Source: Archaeoglobus_B sp964471215
GTDB lineage: Archaea; Halobacteriota; Archaeoglobi; Archaeoglobales; Archaeoglobaceae
Assembly (NCBI GenBank): GCA_964471215.1
Contig: CAYYFC010000004.1
Location: forward strand, 1-51,460
Length of the DNA stretch: 51,460 nucleotides
Reading direction: 5' to 3'
Shown: positions 15,597 through 24,012 of the stretch, piece after piece
Position numbering within the stretch: the stretch's first letter is position 1
Layout: each line of letters opens with the position of its first letter
Position numbers and translations under genes: made by a program
Notes under the pieces: generated by a model
The model's input: only the letters and a program-made list of their open reading frames with translations
Databases searched by the model: none
Told to the model about the DNA's origin: nothing

Positions 15597-17339
15597 TCAA
15601 CCTCCCAACAGGTTCTTTCTAATCTTCTCCAATGCAGCCTGCAATCTTGGTTTGTAATCCTCAAAGTACTTGGATTTCATGAACTCATCCTTTCCTTCAA
15701 CGTTTTCTATTTCATCCACAGTTCTTCCCATTTCCAAAGCCTTGTAGAATATGTCATTTAACTCCTTAACAGCCTTCATCATGTCATACATCTTTTCTAG
15801 TGAGCAGTAAGTGTCCACTTCATGATAAGCGTACTGCAGCAATATGAAGTCCCTTATGTACCTTGCGACCTCAAGCAGTACTCTCTGAGCATCTGGCAGT
15901 GCATCCTTTCCAACAAGCATGACTATCTCCTGTAAGTTTGCCTCCTCCTGTAGAACCTCCATCATCCATCTTCTCAACTCGGGCCAGTCGGGATACTTCT
16001 GCTTGAACCACTCTTCAAGTCTTCCTGCGTACAGGCTGTAGCTCGTTAACCAGTTTATAGCCGGGAAGTGCCTCCTTGCTGCAAGCTTTGTATCCAATGC
16101 CCAGAACACCTTTACTATCCTCAGAGTGTTCTGCGTAACTGGTTCACTGAAGTCTCCTCCTGGCGGAGAAACAGCTCCAACTACACTGACACTTCCTATG
16201 TGCCCCGATAGGGTCCTGACTCTTCCAGCTCTCTCATAGAACTCTGCAAGTCTTGAGGCCAAGTATGCAGGATAACCTTCCTCACCTGGCATCTCTTCAA
16301 GTCTTCCAGACATCTCTCTCATTGCCTCCGCCCATCTCGATGTCGAATCTGCCTGAAGAGCAACATCGTATCCCATATCTCTTATGTATTCGGCCATCGT
16401 GATACCTGTATAAACAGATGCTTCTCTTGCAGCTACCGGCATGTTTGATGTGTTCGCAACAAGGATTGCCCTCTGCATCAGGGGTTTTCCTGTTCTGGGA
16501 TCTATTAATTCTGGGAATTCCTCAAGTATTTCTGTCATCTCGTTTCCTCTCTCACCACATCCTATATAGACTATTACCTGTGAATCTGCCCACTTGGCAA
16601 GCTGGTGCTGCATGACTGTTTTACCTGTTCCGAAACCACCTGGAATTGCAGCAGTTCCACCCTTCGCAAGCGGGAACAGTATATCGAATATCCTCTGTCC
16701 TGTCAATAGCGGTACCTCTGGTGGTAACTTTTCAACGTAAGGTCTCGGAATTCTGACAGGCCATTTATGATAGAGCTTCAATTCTGTTCCGTCATCAAGA
16801 ACTGCAATCGTATCCTCAACAGTGAAGCTACCCTCATATATCTCCGTTATCGTTCTCTCAGGTATGTTGGGTGGAACGAGTATTCTGTGTTCAAATACCT
16901 CAGTCTCCTGGACAGTTCCTATTATCTGACCACCTTTTACTTTGTCTCCCTTCTTTACAGTTGGCCTGAACTCCCACTTCTTCTTTCTATCAAGTGCCGG
17001 GGCCTCAAGCCCTCTTGCTATAAAGTCTCCGCTCATATCCCTCAGAACAGGTAGAGGCCTCTGGACTCCGTCGTATATTGAGGTTATAAGACCTGGGCCC
17101 AGTTCAACGCTTAGTGGCATTCCTGTGTTTATTACCTTTTCACCCGGTCTTACACCGGATGTGTCCTCGTAAACCTGTATCAGCACTTTTTCTCCTGCCA
17201 GTCCAACTACTTCACCCATCAATCCCTCTTCTCCTACCTTACAAACGTCATACATTCTGGCCTTCATTCCTTCGGCCACCACTAAAGGCCCTGAGATTCT
17301 ATATATTTCTCCAACCGAACCAGCTCTTTTTACCTCCAT
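15597..17339 (-). CDS. atpA: A-type ATP synthase subunit A (catalytic)
   Basis: Subunit A makes or hydrolyses ATP. In its 580 residues are the Walker A loop PGGFGTGKTVMQ near residue 235, the catalytic glutamate segment GCGERGNEMTEIL, the family insertion domain, and EEGYPAYLASRLAEFYERAG. It has no intein; the P-loop region, a common intein site in archaeal AtpA, is uninterrupted. The start overlaps the end of atpF by 10 bases, showing translational coupling. Confidence 0.98.
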   Translation of the reverse strand: MEVKRAGSVGEIYRISGPLVVAEGMKARMYDVCKVGEEGLMGEVVGLAGEKVLIQVYEDTSGVRPGEKVINTGMPLSVELGPGLITSIYDGVQRPLPVLRDMSGDFIARGLEAPALDRKKKWEFRPTVKKGDKVKGGQIIGTVQETEVFEHRILVPPNIPERTITEIYEGSFTVEDTIAVLDDGTELKLYHKWPVRIPRPYVEKLPPEVPLLTGQRIFDILFPLAKGGTAAIPGGFGTGKTVMQHQLAKWADSQVIVYIGCGERGNEMTEILEEFPELIDPRTGKPLMQRAILVANTSNMPVAAREASVYTGITMAEYIRDMGYDVALQADSTSRWAEAMREMSGRLEEMPGEEGYPAYLASRLAEFYERAGRVRTLSGHIGSVSVVGAVSPPGGDFSEPVTQNTLRIVKVFWALDTKLAARRHFPAINWLTSYSLYAGRLEEWFKQKYPDWPELRRWMMEVLQEEANLQEIVMLVGKDALPDAQRVLLEVARYIRDFILLQYAYHEVDTYCSLEKMYDMMKAVKELNDIFYKALEMGRTVDEIENVEGKDEFMKSKYFEDYKPRLQAALEKIRKNLLGG

Positions 17340-17632
17340 AAGTCAACACCCAAAGCTTTTCTAATTCTCTCCCTAATCTCCTCAACCGCACCAACACCTC
17401 CAACGGCAACAAAGGTTGGTTCAACCCTCTCATCAATCTCCCTTCTCAAAGCAAGGGGGAGTTTTTTAAGATCGTCATATCTTATGACCACAACACCTAT
17501 ATCGTTTCTGTTAAGGACATCTCTGACTGCGTTTATGAGCTCCTCGTCGTTTTTCGCATCGTATATATCCCTTATGCCAACTAATCTAAATCCTATATTA
17601 AAGTCCGGATCACCTATCACAGCTATTTTCAT
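17330..17632 (-). CDS. atpF: A-type ATP synthase subunit F
   Basis: A 100-residue central-stalk subunit with a CheY-like fold. It opens with MKIAVIGDPDFNIGFRLVGI, which is diagnostic, and has a conserved middle NDIGVVVIRYDDL. It overlaps atpC by 4 bases upstream and atpA by 10 bases downstream. In homologues subunit F modulates ATPase activity through its C-terminal helix. Confidence 0.95.
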   Translation of the reverse strand: MKIAVIGDPDFNIGFRLVGIRDIYDAKNDEELINAVRDVLNRNDIGVVVIRYDDLKKLPLALRREIDERVEPTFVAVGGVGAVEEIRERIRKALGVDLWR

Positions 17633-18645
17633 ACTATCACCAACTGCTCCTCTATTTCTTCATTTGGTATGTTCTGCCACTTCCCCCATCCCAACGTTCT
17701 GAGGTTATCCACTTCGATTTTCTTTAACGTCATATATTGCAGTACTGGTAATATAGATAACGGATAGTTACTGGCCCTCCTTGCTATTGCTTCTACCCAC
17801 ACCTTATCGAATTTTATTTCTATTCTCGATAATTCTCTTCCTATGCTTTCTATTCCTTTAAAGAACCAATAACCCTCCAGCGATTTTGTTAATTCGTCCC
17901 ATGGCATTGCTGCAAGTTTTCCTGCCTCATCCACGCTCAATTCGTATCCACCCGGTATTATCCTTTTTATTATCTCATCAGCCGGTATATCCTCTCTTTT
18001 CAGTCTTAATATCGTCTTTATGTTCTTTATATCTATTTCCATCCTTATGAAATCTACGAATAGCTTTAAAGCCAGTTCGCTTGGTCTTTCTCTTAGTATT
18101 CTAAGATAGTATATCTTATAAAGTTCATCCTCTATTTCGCTTAGGGGTGCGCTACCGATTTTCGAAAGCGCATCGTAATAGGGTGTACCCTCAAATGTCT
18201 TTACGATTTCATCCAGCTCCTTGACCATTAAAGACTTATAAAAGTCAATATCATACTCACCAACTGGTACTAAGGCCTCTTCGACTTCCTCGGTCGGTAC
18301 ATTTGCTATCTTACCCCTGACAACGTTTATAAGGTTCCAGACATCCCATCTTCTTAAGTACTCAGCTATGAACTCTCTTGCAAGTCCAAATGAGACATCC
18401 AAAATCTTCTTATAAGTCCTGCCGAGGTTGAGTGTTAGAGCGTAATCCAAGAGCCTTGGACCGGAATATCTATAGGCAAGCTCATCAATCTCCTTTTTAT
18501 ACTCCGTCTCTTCGAGATATCTTATTATCTCATCAAAATCCATATTTAGAAGTTTTCTGAACTCTTCGGACGGTATGAGCTTTCTCTTCATAACCTTCAC
18601 CCTAGCAACGATATATGCCCATGTAGCCTGTCCACCAGTTATCAT
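17629..18645 (-). CDS. atpC: A-type ATP synthase subunit C (V-type d)
   Basis: Subunit C is the helical funnel that connects the central shaft to the proteolipid ring. The 338-residue protein has the family opening WAYIVARVKVMKRKLI, an internal threefold helical repeat (for example NVVRGKIANVP and IKNIKTILRLKREDIP) and an ending with EVDNLRTLGWGKWQNIP. Length is normal. The gene lies between atpE (6-base gap) and atpF (4-base overlap). Confidence 0.95.
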   Translation of the reverse strand: MITGGQATWAYIVARVKVMKRKLIPSEEFRKLLNMDFDEIIRYLEETEYKKEIDELAYRYSGPRLLDYALTLNLGRTYKKILDVSFGLAREFIAEYLRRWDVWNLINVVRGKIANVPTEEVEEALVPVGEYDIDFYKSLMVKELDEIVKTFEGTPYYDALSKIGSAPLSEIEDELYKIYYLRILRERPSELALKLFVDFIRMEIDIKNIKTILRLKREDIPADEIIKRIIPGGYELSVDEAGKLAAMPWDELTKSLEGYWFFKGIESIGRELSRIEIKFDKVWVEAIARRASNYPLSILPVLQYMTLKKIEVDNLRTLGWGKWQNIPNEEIEEQLVIV

Positions 18646-18651
18646 ATACTG

Positions 18652-19227
18652 TCACCCGAACAATATCTTGGATACCTCACTCAACTTTTCTTCATATAAT
18701 CTGTTTAAAAGTTCATCGAATGTTAAATTCATCCTTACTTCTCCGTCAGAGCTCTCGACAACTATCCCACCAAGACATTCTATATTTCCTCCGTATCTGA
18801 CATCGAGCTTCAACTCCTGAATTATCGACTTGACGAGATCCTCATCCCTTCTGCTTGAATATATGATCATTCCTGGCTTTACACTGCTTTTTATCAGCGC
18901 TGTCATCATCCTTCTCCTCGTTTCAACATCTATATCCTGGATTCTCCTCTTTAAAGACTCGAATACCGCATCAAGTATTTCCTTTTGCTTTCCGAGCATA
19001 AGTCTTTTCATTTCAAGCTTAACGCTTGAGATCTCCTGCCTTCTTATCCTCTCAGCTTCCTTCTCGGCTTCTTCTCTCGCTTTTCTTAATATATCCTGAG
19101 CTCGTTCCTTGGCCTCAGCCACTATTTTCTCTGCCTCCTCTTCAGCCTTTTTCCTGATTTTTTGTACCTGCTTCTCTCCCTTTTTATATATCTCATCAAT
19201 AACGCTTTCCAGTGGCATAGACTTCAC
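18652..19227 (-). CDS. atpE: A-type ATP synthase subunit E (peripheral stalk)
   Basis: Subunit E pairs with subunit H to form the stator stalks. The 191-residue protein begins with a long charged coiled coil (QVQKIRKKAEEEAEKIV) and ends in a globular domain that binds the head. The frame opens with a GTG directly after the atpK stop codon. The ATG three codons later (MPLESVIDEIYKKG) is the more natural start and has GGTGAAG before it, so the true start is probably at 19218. Confidence 0.92.
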   Translation of the reverse strand: MKSMPLESVIDEIYKKGEKQVQKIRKKAEEEAEKIVAEAKERAQDILRKAREEAEKEAERIRRQEISSVKLEMKRLMLGKQKEILDAVFESLKRRIQDIDVETRRRMMTALIKSSVKPGMIIYSSRRDEDLVKSIIQELKLDVRYGGNIECLGGIVVESSDGEVRMNLTFDELLNRLYEEKLSEVSKILFG

Positions 19228-19479
19228 CTAGCCATAAGCGAACATCAATATGAACGAGATAACAAGTCCGAATATAACAATCGTCTCTGGGATAACTGTA
19301 AACAGTAGTCCTAAACCAAGAAATCCTCTGTCCTCTGCTATCGCTCCTACAGCAGCAGCTCCAATACCACTCTCACCAGCTCCAGCACCAATACCAGCTA
19401 AACCAACCGCTAACCCAGCACCAATCGCAGCACACCCCTTTATAAAGGCTTCATCACTTATCAGGGCCTCAGGCGGCAT
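19228..19479 (-). CDS. atpK: A-type ATP synthase proteolipid subunit K, copy 1
   Basis: Subunit K forms the membrane ring that carries ions. The 83-residue protein is a two-helix hairpin: a glycine/alanine-rich first helix (AIGAGLAVGLAGIGAGAGES) and a second helix with the ion-binding glutamate in VIPETIVIFGLVISF. I chose the ATG after AGGAGGTGAT over the upstream GTG, because the GTG lies inside the ribosome-binding site itself. The DNA from that site to the stop codon appears identical to copy 2 at 19715-19966. Confidence 0.95.
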   Translation of the reverse strand: MPPEALISDEAFIKGCAAIGAGLAVGLAGIGAGAGESGIGAAAVGAIAEDRGFLGLGLLFTVIPETIVIFGLVISFILMFAYG

Positions 19480-19493
19480 ACATATCACCTCCT
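19228..19493 (-). repeat. 266-bp exact direct repeat, copy 1 (atpK with its ribosome-binding site)
   Basis: By eye this is base-for-base identical to 19715-19980. The identity starts at the AGGAGG of the ribosome-binding site and stops exactly at the last base of the stop codon; the neighbouring bases on both sides differ. Confidence 0.93.
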
Positions 19494-19685
19494 TTACTCA
19501 AACCACCTTAACCAGCTAATTAAATCGCCAAATCTATACCCTGCAAGCAGTATTAAGAACATTATTGTGAATCCCAACATCAGCCTCAATGTCGACACTA
19601 TCCAATAATACTTGACGAATCTCTCTATATTCTTTTCGGTTGCAAGTCTCTGTGCTAGTCTTTGAACAAATCTCTCGCCGATCAT
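19494..19685 (-). CDS. Unknown 63-residue membrane protein between the two atpK genes
   Basis: I do not recognise this protein. It has a basic amphipathic N-terminus (FVQRLAQRLATEKNIERF), then one long or two short hydrophobic stretches (roughly residues 28-50, with LMLGFTIMFLILLAGY) and a tryptophan-containing end (SWLRWFE). Its stop codon directly precedes the ribosome-binding site of atpK copy 1, so it is in the operon. It is not a standard A-type ATP synthase subunit. It could be an assembly or stabilising factor for the proteolipid ring, or simply a passenger of the duplication. No good ribosome-binding site is seen before its ATG. Confidence 0.6.
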   Translation of the reverse strand: MIGERFVQRLAQRLATEKNIERFVKYYWIVSTLRLMLGFTIMFLILLAGYRFGDLISWLRWFE

Positions 19686-19714
19686 AAAAAAATAGATGGG
19701 TTTTCTTAACTGCT

Positions 19715-19966
19715 CTAGCCATAAGCGAACATCAATATGAACGAGATAACAAGTCCGAATATAACAATCGTCTCTGGGATAACTGTAAACAGTAGTCCTA
19801 AACCAAGAAATCCTCTGTCCTCTGCTATCGCTCCTACAGCAGCAGCTCCAATACCACTCTCACCAGCTCCAGCACCAATACCAGCTAAACCAACCGCTAA
19901 CCCAGCACCAATCGCAGCACACCCCTTTATAAAGGCTTCATCACTTATCAGGGCCTCAGGCGGCAT
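19715..19966 (-). CDS. atpK: A-type ATP synthase proteolipid subunit K, copy 2
   Basis: It encodes the same 83 residues as copy 1 and has the same AGGAGGTGAT ribosome-binding site. It follows atpI directly; the atpI stop codon TAG overlaps the start of the ribosome-binding site. Two genes for one ring protein would raise its dose relative to single-copy subunits, which fits the many K subunits per complex. The DNA identity indicates recent duplication or continuing gene conversion. Confidence 0.95.
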   Translation of the reverse strand: MPPEALISDEAFIKGCAAIGAGLAVGLAGIGAGAGESGIGAAAVGAIAEDRGFLGLGLLFTVIPETIVIFGLVISFILMFAYG

Positions 19967-19980
19967 ACATATCACCTCCT
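19715..19980 (-). repeat. 266-bp exact direct repeat, copy 2
   Basis: This is the partner of 19228-19493, offset by 487 bases. The copies are separated by the 63-residue membrane protein gene and a short AT-rich spacer. Confidence 0.93.
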
Positions 19981-22084
19981 ACTCCAAAAATCTTTTAATT
20001 CTACCAAACGGCTTGTACAAAATACCACCACCCTCAAAGAACTTTGTGAAGTACTCTACATAGTGCAATCGAAGTGACTGTAATCCAGGATCAAGAATTC
20101 CGAGCAGAAGGTTTACCGTGTGACCAATTAACATTATTATTATTGCCAGAGGAAGTATTGCTATTCCGGGGGGAGTTCCCATCTTCAATCCCAAGTAGTT
20201 TATGACAAACGCAATGTAAACTGATGAAAGACCGATTGCCAGAAGTCTTGCATAGCTCATGATCTGTCCGAACCATGTCAGGAGCTCTACACCCATTATA
20301 ACACCCATCGCACCCATTTTCGGAATCTCCGCTTTCAGGAATATTATGAACCATATTACTATCAGCGGTAGTGCTGCCAGATAGAATACGTTTACTCCTA
20401 CTCTCCAGCCTTTAACTAGTACGGGAATTGGTAGTGGTACCTCTCTTGCCTGTTCCACCGTATAAGGACCAAACACGTAAAGATTATCGGGTAGTATCCT
20501 ACCAAATCCGTCTGGCGGCGGTGATGTGAATATCCCGAGATTGTAACTGAACCCCAAGATTATGCAGACGAGTCCAAGTACTCCTATGAACCAGCATCCC
20601 TTTTCAAGCATTGCCTCTTTAAATCCATGTTCAACGTAAACGTTTCTAAATCCCAATGCAAATGCCCACAGCATCTTAAACATACCTATTGCCAGTGTTA
20701 TGAATAACAGCGCCTTCACACCGAATTCCTCTACTCTGTCAAATATCGGATGGTGATGGTTAAAGGCATATAGGGCATACAGCGCATCTCCGGCAAAATG
20801 AGCTTCTGCAGGTTTTTCAATTCCAGGAACGACAAAGGGTCCAAAGTATTCACCGTATATGAACCCGAATACTATGGACGATATACCGCAGTAAATACCG
20901 ATGTTCAGAAGCCTCTGCCAGCCCTCCGTCTTAAATACCCTTTTTAGATAAAGCGACAGTATGAGTATTAGCAGACCGTAACCGACATCTCCGAGCATTA
21001 ATCCGAAGAAGAATGTGAAGAAAGCTGCCATTATGACGGTTGGATCTATCTCATGGTATTTAGGAATGGCATACGTTGTCGACAGTATCTCATAATTCCT
21101 TATACCCTTTGGATTTTTGAGCTTTGTAGGTGGATTGAATTCCTCCTTGTTACTGCTTCCCCCTCCTATCTTCTCAACCACAACCCTTCCATCAGTCTCC
21201 TTTTCTATTCTCGATTTAAACTCGTCGAAGTTCTTCTCGGGCACATAACCGACTATTATGAAGGCATACCTTGACACAAGGCTTTCAAGCGGCAGCTCCG
21301 ATTTCTCAAGCTCCATGCTTAAGTATTCTTCTACGGCTAGCATCAGTTCTGCCTCTTTTGATTTTACCTCCTCTATTTCGGACTCAAGTTTCGTTATCTC
21401 ATCCCTTAGCCTCGTTATCTCTTCCTGAATTTCCTTGATTCTTTCATCATAGTCCTCTATATCAGGAACTGTGATTTCTCTGAAACCAAATTCCTGCAAA
21501 ACTCTGAATACTTCCTCTTCTAACTCCTTTCTGACAAATACAGCAGTTATGTATTCCTTTTCGAACTCCTTTATGAACACCTCAAAGTCAGCTGTAACCT
21601 CCCTTATCCTCTCCGTCGGATCACCTTTTATAAAACCTACAAATGCCCTGATAGTCTTGTAATCCTTTAGCAATCTCGGTGGAATTCCCAGAACCTTTAA
21701 GGGTTCTATAATTCTCAGTTCATCCTCTAGAGATCTTATCCTCTCATTTGCGCTTTTTATCCTATCGATTCTTACTCCTATTTCATTCCTGTACTCCTCA
21801 AGCTTTTTATCGAGCTCTGCTGTTATTTCTTCAATCCTGTATTTTCTCCTTGGAATGAACTTTGTCGGATCGAGCTTTAAATATGAAAGTATGCTCCTTA
21901 ACTGAACGAGATTTCTTGAAATCCAGGAAGCCTTTTCAAAAGGTTGACCAAGTTTGAAATACTCGTCTTCAACAGGTCTTTCTATGTGTAAGAGATTCAA
22001 TTCGTACAAAGTGTCCGATACTTTTTCAAAGTAGTCTATGGGACCCACTAACGAAACCTTAACCATTTTTTCTGGCTTAAGCAT
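19979..22084 (-). CDS. atpI: A-type ATP synthase subunit I (V-type a)
   Basis: Subunit I holds the ion half-channels next to the K ring and anchors the stator. The 701-residue protein has an N-terminal cytoplasmic half with a long coiled coil (about residues 90-280) and a C-terminal half with about eight membrane helices, including MLGDVGYGLLILILSLYLK and HTVNLLLGILDPGLQSLRLH, whose arginine is essential in homologues. It overlaps atpH by 8 bases and is followed directly by atpK copy 2. Confidence 0.96.
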   Translation of the reverse strand: MLKPEKMVKVSLVGPIDYFEKVSDTLYELNLLHIERPVEDEYFKLGQPFEKASWISRNLVQLRSILSYLKLDPTKFIPRRKYRIEEITAELDKKLEEYRNEIGVRIDRIKSANERIRSLEDELRIIEPLKVLGIPPRLLKDYKTIRAFVGFIKGDPTERIREVTADFEVFIKEFEKEYITAVFVRKELEEEVFRVLQEFGFREITVPDIEDYDERIKEIQEEITRLRDEITKLESEIEEVKSKEAELMLAVEEYLSMELEKSELPLESLVSRYAFIIVGYVPEKNFDEFKSRIEKETDGRVVVEKIGGGSSNKEEFNPPTKLKNPKGIRNYEILSTTYAIPKYHEIDPTVIMAAFFTFFFGLMLGDVGYGLLILILSLYLKRVFKTEGWQRLLNIGIYCGISSIVFGFIYGEYFGPFVVPGIEKPAEAHFAGDALYALYAFNHHHPIFDRVEEFGVKALLFITLAIGMFKMLWAFALGFRNVYVEHGFKEAMLEKGCWFIGVLGLVCIILGFSYNLGIFTSPPPDGFGRILPDNLYVFGPYTVEQAREVPLPIPVLVKGWRVGVNVFYLAALPLIVIWFIIFLKAEIPKMGAMGVIMGVELLTWFGQIMSYARLLAIGLSSVYIAFVINYLGLKMGTPPGIAILPLAIIIMLIGHTVNLLLGILDPGLQSLRLHYVEYFTKFFEGGGILYKPFGRIKRFLE

Positions 22085-22415
22085 GTTCGACCATCCCTAT
22101 GAATTCTTTATATAAAAATTCAACCGCACTTTGCATATTTGATTTACCTTTCGATTCTATTTCCGCTATCTGTTTAGTTAGGGCATCCCTTATTTCTTCT
22201 TTTTCCTTTTCTATTTTTGCCCTCGCTTTTTCAATTATTTCATTTTTTATTTTTTCAGCTTCTTTTTCAGCATCCTCGATTATCGCTCTTGCTTTTGCTT
22301 TTGCTTCACTGATTATATTCTCGCTCTCTTCTTCAGCTTTCTTTATACTCTCTTCAACCTTTGTTTCAGCCTCTCTAATCTTTTCAAGAATCTCTGTTCT
22401 TTCCATTACTATCAC
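22077..22415 (-). CDS. atpH: A-type ATP synthase subunit H (peripheral stalk)
   Basis: A 112-residue protein that is essentially one alanine/glutamate/lysine-rich coiled coil (KKAEEESENIISEAKAKARA). In homologues it twists around subunit E as the stator. It is the first gene of the operon. The ATG at residue 4 (MERTEIL) is the likelier start, since GGTGATAG precedes it. Confidence 0.9.
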   Translation of the reverse strand: MIVMERTEILEKIREAETKVEESIKKAEEESENIISEAKAKARAIIEDAEKEAEKIKNEIIEKARAKIEKEKEEIRDALTKQIAEIESKGKSNMQSAVEFLYKEFIGMVEHA

Positions 22416-22458
22416 CCTTGACTTTTATAGATGATATTTAGCAAAGCGACAACTCTGA

Positions 22459-22470
22459 TATATTTAAAAT
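22459..22470 (-). promoter_or_regulatory. TATA-like box of the ATP synthase operon
   Basis: Read on the minus strand the sequence is ATTTTAAATATA. It lies about 45 bases before the first possible start of atpH, leaving a short leader. It is the best TATA candidate upstream of the ten-subunit operon; the call is by composition and position only. Confidence 0.5.
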
Positions 22471-22562
22471 TTGCTATTTTTCCATTTTAACTATTAAATC
22501 CGTTTTCTTAGTATGCTTTTTTATACATTCAATTACCAGAAAAACGTTGCTTTTTAGGACCG

Positions 22563-22682
22563 GTGGAGTCAGTCGTAGATAACTATTGCAGGTATTCACT
22601 GGAGGAATTTGTAAAGACACTTAAAAATATGTTTTTTATAAGATGTAAGGGATGTGGTCGATCAGAAATAGAAAATATCTGA
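22563..22682 (+). CDS. Possible 39-residue protein with a CxxC motif
   Basis: From GTG at 22563 the frame reads MESVVDNYCRYSLEEF and ends with IRCKGCGRSEIENI. An acidic/aromatic helix followed by RCKGCG resembles half of a zinc ribbon. It is short, starts at GTG, and only a weak AGGACC precedes it. It could be real, a fragment of a larger lost zinc protein, or chance. Confidence 0.3.
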   Translation: MESVVDNYCRYSLEEFVKTLKNMFFIRCKGCGRSEIENI

Positions 22683-22813
22683 TTTCTCTGCTTTAAACCT
22701 TAATAGGATGCAGAGTTATAACACTGATTACTCTGGACTCCGTTACTGTTTATTAAAATTTTAGAACAGTATCGCAAAGGTAGTATAGCCACAGCACCTT
22801 TGGAGGATTTAAG

Positions 22814-24007
22814 ATGATGGACGAGAGGACTAAGTATAAGATCACGATACTGCTAGCTCTAATCCTGACAATACCCTGGCTTTTCTCCAGACTTCTGAAC
22901 ATCTACATGTTACCTTATCACAAGGCAATTTTGTCAGGAATTGCCATTGTTTGCTCGGCCACAATTCTCTCATGGGCATGCGAGGCTGCAGAAGTTGACG
23001 TCCCCAGGAGTTTTGCAATTGCAATTGCCGCATTGCTCGCAGTTTTACCGGAATATGCAATAGATGGTTATCTAGCATGGATGGCCGGAAAAGATCCGGC
23101 ATACTTACACTACGCTATTGCAAACATGACAGGTGCGAATAGGCTTCTGATAGGTATTGGATGGAGTCTGGTTGCCCTTTATGCGATTTTAAGGAATGGT
23201 ACGAAAACTGGTTTATACACGATAAAACTGGACGATAGCCTTAGACTTGAGATTTTTTTTCTGATGATATCGACCATGTATGCATTTCTTCTACCTTTTA
23301 AGGGTAACATCTCCGTATTTGATACCGCGTTCTTCATAACTGTTTTTATCATGTACCTCTATCTCAGCATGAAATCACCGTATAGAGAATTTGAGATCTG
23401 CGGTATTGCCGGGTACATATGCTCTTTCCCAAAAGGTATTAGAAGACTCATCATAATCTCTCTATACCTGTATTCCGGAATGATTATAATGATATCAGTC
23501 GACGCATTTGCGGACGGTTTAATAAAAACAGGAGAGATTTTTAAAATCGATCCATTCCTAATGATTCAGTGGATTGCACCGGTCGCATCGGAATCCCCTG
23601 AACTTACAGTTGCATTATTATTTGTAAAGAGGCTTAAAACTTCTGCTGGTATAAATACGCTGATATCTTCAAAAATAAACCAGTGGACTCTTTTGATAGG
23701 TTCTCTTTCGATCATATACAGTCTGTCCTATGGTAGCCTGTCAAATCTACCGCTGGATCTTAAACAGCAGAGAGAGGTTTTCCTGACAGCATCTCAATCG
23801 ATTTTTGCAACTGCAGTGATACTAAATTTAAGATTTTCTATCGTTGAAGCAATTATACTTACGACACTGTTCCTTATTCAGCTAATAATTCCAGAAACAA
23901 GGATTATTGTATCGATAGCATACATAATGCTCTGTATCCCCGTATTCCTGAAGGAGAAGAGACATATATTTCCGATGCTGAAGTACGTAAAATCTCTAGC
24001 GAGATGA
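22814..24007 (+). CDS. Sodium/calcium exchanger family (CaCA-type) membrane protein
   Basis: The 397-residue protein has about eleven membrane helices and both alpha-repeat signatures of cation/Ca2+ exchangers. The first is LLAVLPEYAIDGYLAW with NMTGANRLLIG, and the second is PVASESPELTVALLFV; the acidic residues in PEY and SES-PE would bind the cations. It probably moves Ca2+ or another divalent ion against Na+ or H+. Start: ATG at 22814 or the next ATG at 22817, after GGAGGATTTAAG. It is flanked by the divergent atp operon and the convergent pyrC. Confidence 0.85.
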   Translation: MMDERTKYKITILLALILTIPWLFSRLLNIYMLPYHKAILSGIAIVCSATILSWACEAAEVDVPRSFAIAIAALLAVLPEYAIDGYLAWMAGKDPAYLHYAIANMTGANRLLIGIGWSLVALYAILRNGTKTGLYTIKLDDSLRLEIFFLMISTMYAFLLPFKGNISVFDTAFFITVFIMYLYLSMKSPYREFEICGIAGYICSFPKGIRRLIIISLYLYSGMIIMISVDAFADGLIKTGEIFKIDPFLMIQWIAPVASESPELTVALLFVKRLKTSAGINTLISSKINQWTLLIGSLSIIYSLSYGSLSNLPLDLKQQREVFLTASQSIFATAVILNLRFSIVEAIILTTLFLIQLIIPETRIIVSIAYIMLCIPVFLKEKRHIFPMLKYVKSLAR

Positions 24008-24012
24008 CTGTA

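Larger units (their letters stand above)
22416..22813. other. 398-bp intergenic region between atpH and the exchanger
   Basis: It holds the leftward ATP synthase promoter near 22459-22470, a possible 39-codon reading frame at 22563-22682, and a weak inverted repeat just before the exchanger gene (CAAAGGT 22775-22781 and ACCTTTG 22796-22802) that touches its GGAGGAT ribosome-binding site. Nothing else is recognisable. Confidence 0.5.
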
